Positions 9,557 to 17,274 of a DNA stretch of 36,127 bases are shown here, in pieces (position 1 is the first letter of the stretch; each line of letters begins with the position of its first letter). The notes under the pieces are model-generated. The model ran no database searches and was not told the DNA's origin. It saw only the letters and a list, made by a program, of their open reading frames with translations. The DNA is from Clostridia bacterium. GTDB taxonomy: Bacteria > Bacillota > Clostridia > Oscillospirales > Acutalibacteraceae. The stretch is from contig JAFOCW010000035.1 of NCBI GenBank assembly GCA_017381035.1, forward strand, positions 1 through 36,127, written 5' to 3'. The translations under genes and the position numbers were made by a program.

Positions 9557-9592
9557 AAAGGGCGGGGACCGCTTTAGCGGTGGAGAGATTGG
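9557..9592. repeat. GC-rich short palindrome between genes
   Basis: ACCGCTTTAGCGGT (9569-9582) is a perfect short hairpin set in a purine-rich stretch (GGGCGGGG before, GGAGAGATTGG after), in otherwise AT-rich intergenic DNA. It has no T-run, so it is not a simple terminator. It looks like a dispersed intergenic element, but only one copy is visible here. Confidence 0.3.
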
Positions 9593-9595
9593 AAA

Positions 9596-9628
9596 CAAAA
9601 AAAGAGAACGACTATAAGTCGTTCTCTT
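9596..9628 (-). terminator. Terminator of the tRNA-Leu gene
   Basis: AAGAGAACGACT and AGTCGTTCTCTT form a 12-bp stem with an ATA loop. Read on the minus strand it is followed by a run of seven T. It abuts the CCA end of the tRNA. Confidence 0.9.
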
Positions 9629-9714
9629 GGTGCCGCTAATCGGACTTGAACCGATACGGTATCGCTACCGAGGGATTTTAAGTCCCTTGTGTCTGCCTAT
9701 TCCACCACAGCGGC
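9628..9714 (-). tRNA. tRNA-Leu (anticodon UAA)
   Basis: On the minus strand an 87-base tRNA runs from GCCGCTG to TAGCGGC followed by an encoded CCA. The acceptor stem pairs over seven positions with one G-T. The anticodon arm is AGGGA-CTTAAAA-TCCCT, giving anticodon TAA. The T-arm contains GGTTCAAGTCC. The long variable arm with its own stem (CGGTAGCGATACCG) is typical of class II tRNAs and fits leucine. Confidence 0.97.
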
Positions 9715-9724
9715 GTGCAATAGA

Positions 9725-9753
9725 ATTTTATTACATTTTAAGCCTTATGTCAA
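9725..9753 (-). promoter_or_regulatory. Promoter of tRNA-Leu
   Basis: On the minus strand TTGACA (9753-9748) and TAAAAT (9730-9725) have a spacer of exactly 17 bases. Transcription would start a few bases before the mature tRNA 5' end. Confidence 0.8.
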
Positions 9754-9771
9754 GTGTTTTTTAAGAATTAT

Positions 9772-10602
9772 TTATTCCTCATCCCACTTTTCAAGGTAAC
9801 TGTGCTTTTCGCCGCTGTCTTTATCACGCCATCCAACAATAGATGCTAAATTAACGTTGTGAATACTTCTGAACAAATTGTCGTCAACCGCAGGGTTGAC
9901 TTTTTTTATGTCTTTTATAAGCGCTTTAATTTCCTTGCGCTTCGACATTTCTTCGTTGTGCTCGCTTTCTGCTGTAAAACGGCAAGCGCACTGTAAAAAC
10001 TTAAGCTCGTTAAAATTGGCCCAAGCAATAATGTCCTTTTCCTTAACCTTGTAAAGCGGCCTTATAAGCTCCATACCTTCAAAATTGGTGGACTTAAGCT
10101 TTGGAAGCATAGTCTTTATTTCCGAAGCGTAGGTCATGTTAAGAAGCAGGGTTTCAATCATATCGTCAAAATGGTGCCCAAGCGCAATTTTGTTGCAGCC
10201 AAGCTCCTTAGCTTTCGAATAAAGGCAACCTCTTCGCATTCTTGCACACAAATAGCAAGGCGCACCGCCTGCATCGGTTACCACGTCGAAGATATTGCTT
10301 TCAAAAACCGTAATGGGAATGTTCATTACTTCGGCATTGTGTTTTATAAGTTCGGCATTTTCTTCGTTATAGCCGGGGTTCATAACAAGAAAAACAAGCT
10401 CGAACGGGTAAAGGCTGTGTCGGTGTAATTCTTGCATACATTTTGCCATAAGCATTGAATCTTTTCCGCCTGAAATACAAACCGCAATTTTGTCGCCTTC
10501 TTCAATAAGCTTGTACTCGTTAACGGCGCCAACAAAACAGTTCCAAATAGGTTTTCTGAATTTTTTTATAATACTTCGTTCAATTTCTTTGTATCTTTCC
10601 AT
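9772..10602 (-). CDS. ttcA: TtcA-family tRNA 2-thiocytidine synthetase (PP-loop ATPase)
   Basis: A 276-residue cytoplasmic protein. The N-terminal PP-loop motif CISGGKDSM (about residue 43) binds ATP for adenylation of the target base. A CxxC pair in PCYLCARMRRG and a later Cys in CACRF match the three cysteines that hold the [4Fe-4S] cluster in TtcA proteins. The GHHFDDMIETLLLN segment is also typical of the family. Known members thiolate cytidine 32 of some tRNAs. The ATG at 10602 is preceded by AGGA on the minus strand. The gene is followed on the same strand by tRNA-Leu with no hairpin between them, so some read-through is possible. Family assignment is firm. The exact tRNA target is inferred. 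Confidence 0.88.
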   Translation of the reverse strand: MERYKEIERSIIKKFRKPIWNCFVGAVNEYKLIEEGDKIAVCISGGKDSMLMAKCMQELHRHSLYPFELVFLVMNPGYNEENAELIKHNAEVMNIPITVFESNIFDVVTDAGGAPCYLCARMRRGCLYSKAKELGCNKIALGHHFDDMIETLLLNMTYASEIKTMLPKLKSTNFEGMELIRPLYKVKEKDIIAWANFNELKFLQCACRFTAESEHNEEMSKRKEIKALIKDIKKVNPAVDDNLFRSIHNVNLASIVGWRDKDSGEKHSYLEKWDEE

Positions 10603-10629
10603 ATTCGTCCTAAAATAAGTTTTTTATTT

Positions 10630-10658
10630 ATTATATTGTGTTAGCGCATATATTTCAA
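10630..10658 (-). promoter_or_regulatory. Promoter of the ttcA-like gene
   Basis: On the minus strand TTGAAA (10658-10653) and a perfect TATAAT (10635-10630) are separated by 17 bases. The start codon follows 28 bases after the -10 box. Confidence 0.75.
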
Positions 10659-10670
10659 GTAAAATCATAC

Positions 10671-10699
10671 TTGTAAAATTCTTTATTAAATGGTAACAT
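10671..10699 (+). promoter_or_regulatory. Candidate extended -10 promoter of the yifB-like gene
   Basis: TTGTAA (10671-10676) is 17 bases before TAACAT (10694-10699), and the -10 box is preceded by TGG, as in extended -10 promoters. It lies just before the ribosome binding site and is divergent from the ttcA promoter. Confidence 0.55.
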
Positions 10700-10727
10700 A
10701 AATATATGTAAATTAGGGGGTGTAAAC

Positions 10728-12263
10728 TTGGTTTCCAAAATTAACAGCATAGGCCTTTTTGGACTTGATTCTTATATGATAGAAGTTGAAGCAGACGTAA
10801 CTAAGGGTCAGCAAGCCTTCGACATTGTCGGCCTGCCCGATTCCGCTGTAAGGGAATCGCGCGACAGAGTGCGTGCCGCAATTAAAAACTGTAAGTATAA
10901 ATACCCCACGGGACATATTACCGTAAACCTTGCCCCTGCCGACGTTAAAAAAGAAGGCTCGGCGTATGATTTACCGGTACTGCTTGCCTTGCTTATTGCA
11001 AACGGTCAAATTAACCCCAAAATTAATTTAGACGAATGTCTTTTTATAGGTGAAGTTTCACTTGACGGAACACTCAGGGGAGTAAATGGCATACTTTCAA
11101 TGGCAATTGGCGCCAAAGAGCAGGGAATTAAGCACTTTTTTGTGCCAAAAGCAAACGAAATGGAAGGCTCTGTCGTAAACGGTATTAGCATTTACGGCGT
11201 AAACACAATTGGTGAAGTCATTTCGCATATTGTCGGAAGCAGTGCAATTTTGCCTGCAGAGCCCTACGATATAAGCCGTATTGAAAATAACAACCATTTT
11301 CTTGATTTTTCCGAAGTTAAGGGTCAGACCGTTGCTAAAAAAGCTCTTGAAATAGCCGCTGCCGGCGGCCATAACGTGCTTCTCATCGGTAGCCCGGGCG
11401 CAGGTAAAAGTATGCTTGCAAAACGCTTGCCCACTATTTTGCCTGAAATGACCTTTGATGAATCTATAGATACCACTAAAATCTATTCGGTAGCAGGGGA
11501 GCTCGATAGCAAAACGCCCATAATTTTAGGCCGCCCCTTCAGAAGTCCGCACCACACCGTTTCTTCCCGTGCAATATCGGGCGGTGGCGCAATTCCCAAA
11601 CCGGGTGAAATTTCTTTAGCCCATAACGGTGTCCTGTTTTTAGACGAACTTCCAGAATTCAGTAGGGACGTTATGGAATCCTTGCGTCAACCCGTAGAAG
11701 ACGGCAAGGTTACCATTTCCCGTGTTGCAGGCTCGCTTACATACCCAAGCGCATTTACCCTTGTTGCCGCTATGAACCCTTGCCCTTGTGGCTTTTACGG
11801 GCACCCAACAAGGAAATGCACCTGTTCGCCGACAGCTGTTCGCAAATATTTAAACCGTATTTCAGGCCCAATGCTCGACCGACTCGATTTGCATATTGAA
11901 GTACCGCCGGTTGAATACGGGGCGCTAAAATCGGCAACTCCCGAAGAAACAAGTGAAAGCGTACGCCAGCGTGTAAACAAGGCGCGTGAAATTCAAAACC
12001 AAAGATATAAAGGCACGGGTATTACCTGCAACGCAAGACTTCTTCCCGGTATGCTTTCCAAGTATTGTGTACTTACGGCTGAAGCCGAAAAAATGCTTTC
12101 ATCTTCATTTGAAAGACTGGGCCTTTCTGCCAGAGCGTACGATAGAATTTTAAAGGTTTCAAGAACAATATCCGACCTTGAAGGAAAGGAATTAATAGAA
12201 CTTTCTCACATTGCTCAGGCAATACAATTCAGAAGTTTAGACAGAAAATATTGGGAGGGGTAA
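10728..12263 (+). CDS. yifB: YifB/ComM-family Mg-chelatase-like AAA+ ATPase
   Basis: A 511-residue protein. The start is TTG at 10728, supported by AGGGGG eight bases upstream and by the family's usual N-terminal sequence (GLDSYMIEVEADVTKG). In order come a Lon-like ChlI domain with VGLPDSAVRESRDRVRAAI (about 35-55), the AAA+ core with Walker A GSPGAGKSMLAKRLP (about 220) and Walker B GVLFLDELPEF (about 303), a cysteine cluster CPCGFYGHPTRKCTC (about 350) and the Mg_chelatase_C region. Family members such as ComM act as DNA helicases that aid branch migration during recombination of imported DNA. That role is inferred here, as no other competence genes are near. It is followed by a promoter and a different operon. 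Confidence 0.92.
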   Translation: MVSKINSIGLFGLDSYMIEVEADVTKGQQAFDIVGLPDSAVRESRDRVRAAIKNCKYKYPTGHITVNLAPADVKKEGSAYDLPVLLALLIANGQINPKINLDECLFIGEVSLDGTLRGVNGILSMAIGAKEQGIKHFFVPKANEMEGSVVNGISIYGVNTIGEVISHIVGSSAILPAEPYDISRIENNNHFLDFSEVKGQTVAKKALEIAAAGGHNVLLIGSPGAGKSMLAKRLPTILPEMTFDESIDTTKIYSVAGELDSKTPIILGRPFRSPHHTVSSRAISGGGAIPKPGEISLAHNGVLFLDELPEFSRDVMESLRQPVEDGKVTISRVAGSLTYPSAFTLVAAMNPCPCGFYGHPTRKCTCSPTAVRKYLNRISGPMLDRLDLHIEVPPVEYGALKSATPEETSESVRQRVNKAREIQNQRYKGTGITCNARLLPGMLSKYCVLTAEAEKMLSSSFERLGLSARAYDRILKVSRTISDLEGKELIELSHIAQAIQFRSLDRKYWEG

Positions 12264-12273
12264 CCCTCCCTTT
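12253..12273 (+). terminator. Weak terminator-like hairpin with the yifB stop codon in its loop
   Basis: GGGAGGG (12253-12259) pairs perfectly with CCCTCCC (12264-12270). The loop GTAA contains the TAA stop codon. Only three T follow, so termination may be partial. Confidence 0.5.
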
Positions 12274-12277
12274 ATCA

Positions 12278-12306
12278 TTGACAAAAAAGATATATTGTTA
12301 TATAAT
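12278..12306 (+). promoter_or_regulatory. Consensus sigma-A promoter of the polysaccharide-control operon
   Basis: TTGACA (12278-12283), a 17-base spacer and TATAAT (12301-12306) match the consensus at all twelve positions. The first gene starts 35 bases after the -10 box. Confidence 0.92.
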
Positions 12307-12312
12307 ATATCT
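12288..12312. promoter_or_regulatory. Perfect inverted repeat over the operon promoter (candidate operator)
   Basis: AGATATATT (12288-12296) and AATATATCT (12304-12312) are perfect 9-bp arms with a 7-bp centre. The repeat covers most of the promoter spacer and the -10 box, where a bound repressor would block polymerase. All-AT arms make a chance match easier, so this is a candidate only. Confidence 0.5.
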
Positions 12313-12340
12313 TACAGTATTATGTCTACAGGAGTCTGTT

Positions 12341-13060
12341 ATGGAAGAGAAAATAGTAACAACTAATACAAGAACGGTCGATTACGTTTATTTGTTCCGT
12401 GTTCTTTTAAAGAATTGGCTAATAATTTTATTGGCAGGTGTACTTGCAGCTATTATCGGCTTTGTATATTCTACGTATTTCATTACTCCGCTATACAGAG
12501 CAAATGCTACAATGCTTGTTGACCTTAGAAATTCCGTCCACGACGATTTATCGTACGAGCAGGTAAACGTTGCCGAAAAATATGTTTCAACCTTGGCCTA
12601 CGTCATGAAAACCAACACCGTGCTCGAACCGGTAATAGAAGAATTGAAACTCGACGAAACGGTATCAAGCCTTGCTTCAAAAATTCAGGTTTCCACCCTT
12701 GACGATACACTTCTTATTCGTGTTGCCGTAAAACATTCCGACCCTAAAATGGCACTCAAAATCATTAAAACTATCGTAAATGTAGCGCCCGAAATAATTA
12801 ACCAAAAAATTACTTCGGGTTATATAACCGAAATAGAATCACCGTCGGTTTCACCAAAACCTGTAACACCGAATATTTTCCGTAATACTGTCGGTTTTGG
12901 CGTGGTAGGCATTTTAGGTGTAATCGTGCTTGTGTTTATATTTAATCTTTTCAATAACAGAATAAGGTCTGTTGAAGAACTTCAAACCACATTAGACCTG
13001 CCGCTTCTCGGCGTTATTCCAACATTAAACATTAAAAATGGTAAAGGAGCAAAGGCGTAA
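12341..13060 (+). CDS. Wzz/CpsC (YveK)-like polysaccharide co-polymerase and kinase activator
   Basis: A 239-residue membrane protein. The frame is open from 12251, but the ATG at 12341 is chosen because AGGAG lies just upstream and it follows the consensus promoter. The N-terminus is cytosolic, with a first membrane segment at about residues 28-48 (NWLIILLAGVLAAIIGFVYS). An outside region of about 130 residues holds the Wzz-type ANATMLVD strand. A proline-rich stretch (SVSPKPVTPN) precedes a second membrane segment at about 183-205. In Gram-positive systems this protein sets polymer chain length and activates the partner tyrosine kinase through its cytosolic tail. That kinase is the next gene, whose ATG shares a base with this stop codon, so translation is likely coupled. 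Confidence 0.85.
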   Translation: MEEKIVTTNTRTVDYVYLFRVLLKNWLIILLAGVLAAIIGFVYSTYFITPLYRANATMLVDLRNSVHDDLSYEQVNVAEKYVSTLAYVMKTNTVLEPVIEELKLDETVSSLASKIQVSTLDDTLLIRVAVKHSDPKMALKIIKTIVNVAPEIINQKITSGYITEIESPSVSPKPVTPNIFRNTVGFGVVGILGVIVLVFIFNLFNNRIRSVEELQTTLDLPLLGVIPTLNIKNGKGAKA

Positions 13061-13782
13061 TGAAAAAGAATAAACATTCGGTAGACACCTTTGAAGTTTT
13101 GTCCGATAAAACTCCGTTTACCTATCTTGAAGCATTTAAAACCTTCCGTACAAATGTAGAGTTTGTTACTTCTATCGGTAATCATAAAGCTATAATTATG
13201 GCAAGCTCACTTTCGGGCGAAGGCAAAACCACCGCTTCAATCAATTTAGCCATTGCACTTGCACAAAACGGCAAAAAGGTAGTGCTTTGCGACTGTGACC
13301 TTCGCAGACCTAAAGTTCAGCGCTATCTTCGCATTAAGGCTGCTTCTCAAAACGGTGTAAGCACCGTACTCGGCGGCAAATGTTCCATAGATAGTGCAAT
13401 CGGTTTTGTAGAAGAATTTAATATTTACGTTATGCTTTCGGGCCACACACCCCCAAATCCCGGTGAACTGTTGGCTTCTGAAAACGCCAAGGCAATGATA
13501 GAAGAGCTTAAAACCAAGTTCGACTACGTTATTTGCGATACTCCGCCGGTTTCTGTTGTGTCAGATACTTTGGCCTTCTGCAAACATATTGACGGCGCCG
13601 TTATGGTAGTTCGCCAGAACTACGCTTCAAGGGTTGAAATTCAAGAAGCAGTTGAAAAATTAAAAAATGTTGAAGCTAACATTCTTGGAATGGTGCTCAA
13701 CGATTATGATTCTAAAAAAGACGTAAACTATAAGTACGATAAGTACTATAGCTACAAGAATTATTATGGCGATTATAAGTAA
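13060..13782 (+). CDS. cpsD: CpsD/CapB-type bacterial tyrosine kinase
   Basis: A 240-residue P-loop protein of the BY-kinase family. Walker A is SLSGEGKTTASINLA (about residues 50-64), Walker A' is VVLCDCDLRRP (about 75-85) and Walker B is FDYVICDTPP (about 150). The last 20 residues hold a tyrosine cluster (YKYDKYYSYKNYYGDY), the usual site of reciprocal autophosphorylation. It works with the preceding Wzz-like membrane protein. Its phosphorylation state normally controls capsule or exopolysaccharide assembly, and the next gene encodes the matching phosphatase. The coding sequence of the tyrosine tail overlaps the start of that gene by 17 bases. Confidence 0.93.
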   Translation: MKKNKHSVDTFEVLSDKTPFTYLEAFKTFRTNVEFVTSIGNHKAIIMASSLSGEGKTTASINLAIALAQNGKKVVLCDCDLRRPKVQRYLRIKAASQNGVSTVLGGKCSIDSAIGFVEEFNIYVMLSGHTPPNPGELLASENAKAMIEELKTKFDYVICDTPPVSVVSDTLAFCKHIDGAVMVVRQNYASRVEIQEAVEKLKNVEANILGMVLNDYDSKKDVNYKYDKYYSYKNYYGDYK

Positions 13783-14482
13783 TAAGGCGTTTGCCGATAT
13801 TCATACCCATATTTTACCTGGTATGGACGACGGGGCAACTTCCCCCGAAGAGTCTTTGCGTATGCTGTTAGAAGAACAACGGCAGGGCATAACCGACGTT
13901 GTTTTAACCCCGCATTTTAACTTAGCCGGCGAAACCGTAGAAGACTTTTTGGCAAGAAGACAAGCCGCCTTCGATATTCTTTCAAAAGAAATTAAAGAAT
14001 GTGGCACAGATATAAATGTAAATTTACATCTTGGCGCAGAAGTAAGGTATGACCCTAATCTCATTTATTCCGACGTTTTCAGCCTTTGCATAGGCAATAC
14101 GTCCTATATGCTTTTAGAGCTTACGGGCACCTACCCCTTTAATTTCGAACAAACAATTAATTGGCTAGTATCGAAAGGCATAAGTCCCGTTTTAGCCCAT
14201 ATCGAAAGATATGATTTTCTGTGTTCAAACAAAAAACTGCTCGATGCACTTTTATATTCAGGCGCTGTTTTCCAATGTAACGCTTCAAGCCTTTTAGGCA
14301 GATATTATGCAAAACGTGTTAAAAAGCTAATAAAAAGCGGCTATGTACAACTTTTAGCTTCAGACGCACATAATACAAAAGAACGCCCGCCAAAACTTGA
14401 AGAAGGGCTTAAAAAGGTCCACAAATATTCTGAAAAATTAGCAGAAAACTCTATTAAAATAATGGAAAATAAGCTAATTTAG
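13766..14482 (+). CDS. cpsB: CpsB/YwqE-type PHP-domain tyrosine-protein phosphatase
   Basis: A 238-residue metal-dependent phosphatase of the PHP superfamily. The N-terminal DIHTHILPGMDDGA carries the first metal ligands. LTPHF (about 48), LGAEVRYDP (about 88), LAHIERYD (about 142) and a late SDAHN complete the metal site. Family members remove phosphate from the tyrosine tail of the partner kinase, which is encoded directly upstream. The ATG at 13766 lies inside the end of that kinase gene and has no clear Shine-Dalgarno sequence. No better in-frame start exists before the first metal motif, so translational coupling is likely. Confidence 0.92.
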   Translation: MAIISNKAFADIHTHILPGMDDGATSPEESLRMLLEEQRQGITDVVLTPHFNLAGETVEDFLARRQAAFDILSKEIKECGTDINVNLHLGAEVRYDPNLIYSDVFSLCIGNTSYMLLELTGTYPFNFEQTINWLVSKGISPVLAHIERYDFLCSNKKLLDALLYSGAVFQCNASSLLGRYYAKRVKKLIKSGYVQLLASDAHNTKERPPKLEEGLKKVHKYSEKLAENSIKIMENKLI

Positions 14483-14512
14483 TTTGGGCGGACACATTTC
14501 TTCGGAGGTATT

Positions 14513-16450
14513 ATGATTAAATCATCATTCATTCGCAGACTTACCTTGGTTTTAATAGATATGGCCTGCTTTGTTGCAATTTTTACGGCATCCTTCGTCA
14601 TATCTGAATACTTTTCTTCAACAAGTGTAAAGCTCGATATTGCTGCTTCTTATTTTATAACGGGCGGCATTTTCGGCGGAATATTACTGCTTTCCCGTTT
14701 GGTGTTTTCCGTATACACTAACGTTTGGCGCTATGCAAACTCCAAGGCATATTTAACCATGGTATTTTCCGACATTGTCGGAGGACTAGGCGCACTTGTT
14801 GTTTCCTATGCACTTGACGACTATTCGCTTTATATGGGCGTGTGGCAAAGCACCGTAATTGTGGCGCTTTATTGTCTTGCAACCTTAACGCTTCGTTTCG
14901 GTTATCAGCAGTATTACCGTCATTTCAACCTGAATCTCGATTATCTTAATAAAATTGGTGTAGCAATTGTTGGTGCAGGTCAAATTGGCACACTGCTTGC
15001 CGAAGAGCTTAAATACAACACAACTTCGCACTATCGTCCCATCTGCTTTATCGACAAAAAGGCCGATAAAATCGGCGGTAAAATTGCAGATTTAAGGGTA
15101 TATAAGGAAGACGAGCACGTAATAGAAAAAATTAAAAATTTACCCGTTCAGGAAATCTTTATTGCATTGCCTAATATTGATGGTACAACTGCTAAAAAAC
15201 TTCTTGATTTTTATTCAAGAACAGGTTGTAAGGTAAAAATTTACGACTTCCCCATAAATCAGGTAGAAGGCGAAGCAAACTCCAAGCGTGTTCTTCGTCC
15301 CTTCAATATTGAAGACCTTCTGTTCAGAGATGCGCTTAAAATTACAGATAGCGGCATGAACGCCTATTATAAAGATAAAATCGTTCTTGTAACGGGTGGC
15401 GGCGGTTCTATTGGAAGCGAGCTTTGCCGTCAGGTAGCAAAGCGCCACCCCAAAAGGCTAATTATTTTAGATATTTACGAAAATAACGCCTATGAAATTC
15501 AGCAAGAACTCTTAAGAAAATATACCGATAGGCTTGATTTGTGCGTAGAAATTGCATCGGTAAGAGACCCCGAAAGATTAGACGCAATATTTAATTATTA
15601 TAAGCCCGACATCGTTTTCCACGCCGCAGCACATAAGCACGTGCCCTTAATGGAGCATAGCAGCTGCGAAGCAATTAAAAATAACGTATTCGGCACCTAC
15701 AACGTTGCAAATGCCGCAGAAAAGCATTTGGTTAAAAAGTTTATTTTAATCTCAACCGATAAAGCGGTTAACCCCACTAACATTATGGGCGCAACCAAAA
15801 GGCTTTGCGAAATGGTTGTACAATGCCGTAACAACGGCACCACTTCCTTCTCTTGTGTGCGTTTCGGTAACGTGCTTGGCTCAAACGGCTCGGTAATTCC
15901 GCTGTTTAAAGCTCAAATTGAAAAGGGCGGCCCAATAACCATTACCGACAAGCGCATTATCAGGTACTTTATGACCATACCCGAAGCCGCACAACTTGTT
16001 ATGGAAGCAGGCTTCTTGGCCGAACGTGGTGAACTTTTTGTTCTTGATATGGGTAAGCCCATTAAAATAATTGACCTTGCCGAAAATATGATAAAGCTTT
16101 CGGGCTTCAGACCTTATGAAGACATCGATATTGTTGAAGTTGGTCTTCGTCCCGGCGAAAAGCTTTATGAAGAGCTTTTAATTAAAACAGAAACTCTCGA
16201 TAAAACCGATAATAACCTTATCTTTATCGAACGAGACCAACCGCTTCCGCGTCGTGAGATAGATAAAAAGCTTACAGCGCTTAAAAAGGTGCTTGAAGCC
16301 ACCAAGGGCGAACTTAGCAGCGAAAAAATCAAAAAAGCAATGAAAAAAGCAATTTCAACCTATCACGACCCTGACGAAGTAAACTGCAAAGCTGAAGAGT
16401 CCGAAGAAATGAACAATACCAAAGACGTCGGCGAAACGGTGAATGTTTAA
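14513..16450 (+). CDS. Membrane-anchored FlaA1/CapD-type nucleotide-sugar 4,6-dehydratase
   Basis: A 645-residue protein of the PglF/EpsC/CapD type. The ATG at 14513 follows GGAGG. The N-terminus has about four membrane segments (about residues 8-130). Next come a first Rossmann-like domain with VAIVGAGQIG (about 148) and a catalytic short-chain dehydrogenase domain with LVTGGGGSIGSELC (about 290), HAAAHKHVPLME and STDKAVNPTNIMGATKR. In that last motif Met stands where most relatives have the catalytic Tyr before xxxK, as is usual in this dehydratase group. Such enzymes make UDP-4-keto-6-deoxy-HexNAc for surface glycans. UDP-GlcNAc is the probable substrate by family only. It shares the operon with the CpsBCD-like genes. 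Confidence 0.9.
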   Translation: MIKSSFIRRLTLVLIDMACFVAIFTASFVISEYFSSTSVKLDIAASYFITGGIFGGILLLSRLVFSVYTNVWRYANSKAYLTMVFSDIVGGLGALVVSYALDDYSLYMGVWQSTVIVALYCLATLTLRFGYQQYYRHFNLNLDYLNKIGVAIVGAGQIGTLLAEELKYNTTSHYRPICFIDKKADKIGGKIADLRVYKEDEHVIEKIKNLPVQEIFIALPNIDGTTAKKLLDFYSRTGCKVKIYDFPINQVEGEANSKRVLRPFNIEDLLFRDALKITDSGMNAYYKDKIVLVTGGGGSIGSELCRQVAKRHPKRLIILDIYENNAYEIQQELLRKYTDRLDLCVEIASVRDPERLDAIFNYYKPDIVFHAAAHKHVPLMEHSSCEAIKNNVFGTYNVANAAEKHLVKKFILISTDKAVNPTNIMGATKRLCEMVVQCRNNGTTSFSCVRFGNVLGSNGSVIPLFKAQIEKGGPITITDKRIIRYFMTIPEAAQLVMEAGFLAERGELFVLDMGKPIKIIDLAENMIKLSGFRPYEDIDIVEVGLRPGEKLYEELLIKTETLDKTDNNLIFIERDQPLPRREIDKKLTALKKVLEATKGELSSEKIKKAMKKAISTYHDPDEVNCKAEESEEMNNTKDVGETVNV

Positions 16451-17086
16451 ATGAAAATATGTTATATTATTGGGGCAGGGGAACTGCCCCTGCTTTATAT
16501 CAAAAAAGAAAACAGTATGCTTATTGCGGCCGACGGTGGTTTTGCCAAGCTTCAAAACCTAACGCCCGATATTACTGTGGGTGATTTCGATTCGCTCGGT
16601 TTTGTACCGGGCGGTAAAACTGTAACCCTGCCTACTAAAAAAGACGTAACCGATATGAAGTATGCGGTAGACGTCGGCATAGAAAAAGGCTTTAACACCT
16701 TTGTACTATACGGCGGCACGGGCGGCCGACCCGACCACACCTTTGCAAACTACGCCTTATTATGCTCACTTGCAAAAAGTGGTAAAAGAGCATACCTTAT
16801 AGGCGACGGCTTTGTGGCAACGGCAATATGCAACTCTTGTATAAGCCTTCCAAAAAAAGAAAAGGGCACAGTGTCGGTGTTTTCGGCCGATACGGCGGCA
16901 AACGGCGTAACAATAGAAGGCCTTGAATACACCCTTAAAAACGAAAACCTTACCTTTTGCGAGCCGCTTGGTGTCAGCAATTCATTTGTAGGAAAAGAAA
17001 ATAAAATTTCGGTTAAAGACGGAACGCTTCTTATTATGTGGGAAGAAAATAATGTTAAAAATTTTATTGACAACCTTTATAAGTAA
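16451..17086 (+). CDS. thiN: Thiamine pyrophosphokinase
   Basis: A 211-residue cytoplasmic enzyme that transfers pyrophosphate from ATP to thiamine to make TPP. The family signatures are in order: LIAADGG (about 23), DITVGDFDSLG (about 36), a KKDVTDMKYAV segment (about 58) and YGGTGGRPDHTFANYALL (about 81). The ATG follows the stop of the preceding gene with no gap, so it is probably co-transcribed and coupled. It lies upstream of the TPP riboswitch and so is not under its control. It makes a functional pair with ThiT downstream: import of thiamine, then conversion to the cofactor. Confidence 0.95.
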   Translation: MKICYIIGAGELPLLYIKKENSMLIAADGGFAKLQNLTPDITVGDFDSLGFVPGGKTVTLPTKKDVTDMKYAVDVGIEKGFNTFVLYGGTGGRPDHTFANYALLCSLAKSGKRAYLIGDGFVATAICNSCISLPKKEKGTVSVFSADTAANGVTIEGLEYTLKNENLTFCEPLGVSNSFVGKENKISVKDGTLLIMWEENNVKNFIDNLYK

Positions 17087-17095
17087 GAGTATAAT
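17067..17095 (+). promoter_or_regulatory. Consensus promoter for the TPP riboswitch and thiT
   Basis: TTGACA (17067-17072), 17 bases, then TATAAT (17090-17095). The -35 box lies within the last codons of thiN and the -10 box just after its stop, so thiT has its own transcript starting shortly before the riboswitch. Confidence 0.9.
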
Positions 17096-17119
17096 CTATT
17101 TGCCGAACAGAAAACTAAA

Positions 17120-17202
17120 TAATCAGGGGTGCCGCAAGGCTGAGATAAGCAACCGCTTAAACCCTTTAACCTGATATGGATAATGCCGTCGTAGGGAGAT
17201 TA
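17120..17202 (+). ncRNA. TPP (THI element) riboswitch
   Basis: The conserved core is plain: GGGGTGC, GGCTGAGA, ACCCTTTAACCTGAT, TGGATAATGCC and GTAGGGA in the right order and spacing. A closing P1 helix forms between TAATC (17120-17124) and GATTA (17198-17202). It precedes a terminator hairpin and thiT, so TPP binding most likely turns thiT off by early termination. Confidence 0.97.
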
Positions 17203-17221
17203 CATTTGTTTCAAATAAGTT

Positions 17222-17259
17222 TTACCGCACGGAGTGTTTCTGTGCGGTAATTTTTATTT
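17222..17259 (+). terminator. Riboswitch-controlled attenuator before thiT
   Basis: TTACCGCAC (17222-17230) and GTGCGGTAA (17242-17250) form a 9-bp stem followed by TTTTTATTT. It lies between the TPP aptamer and the thiT ribosome binding site, as expected of an expression platform working by transcription termination. Confidence 0.9.
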
Positions 17260-17274
17260 GAAAGGAGTAAGAAC

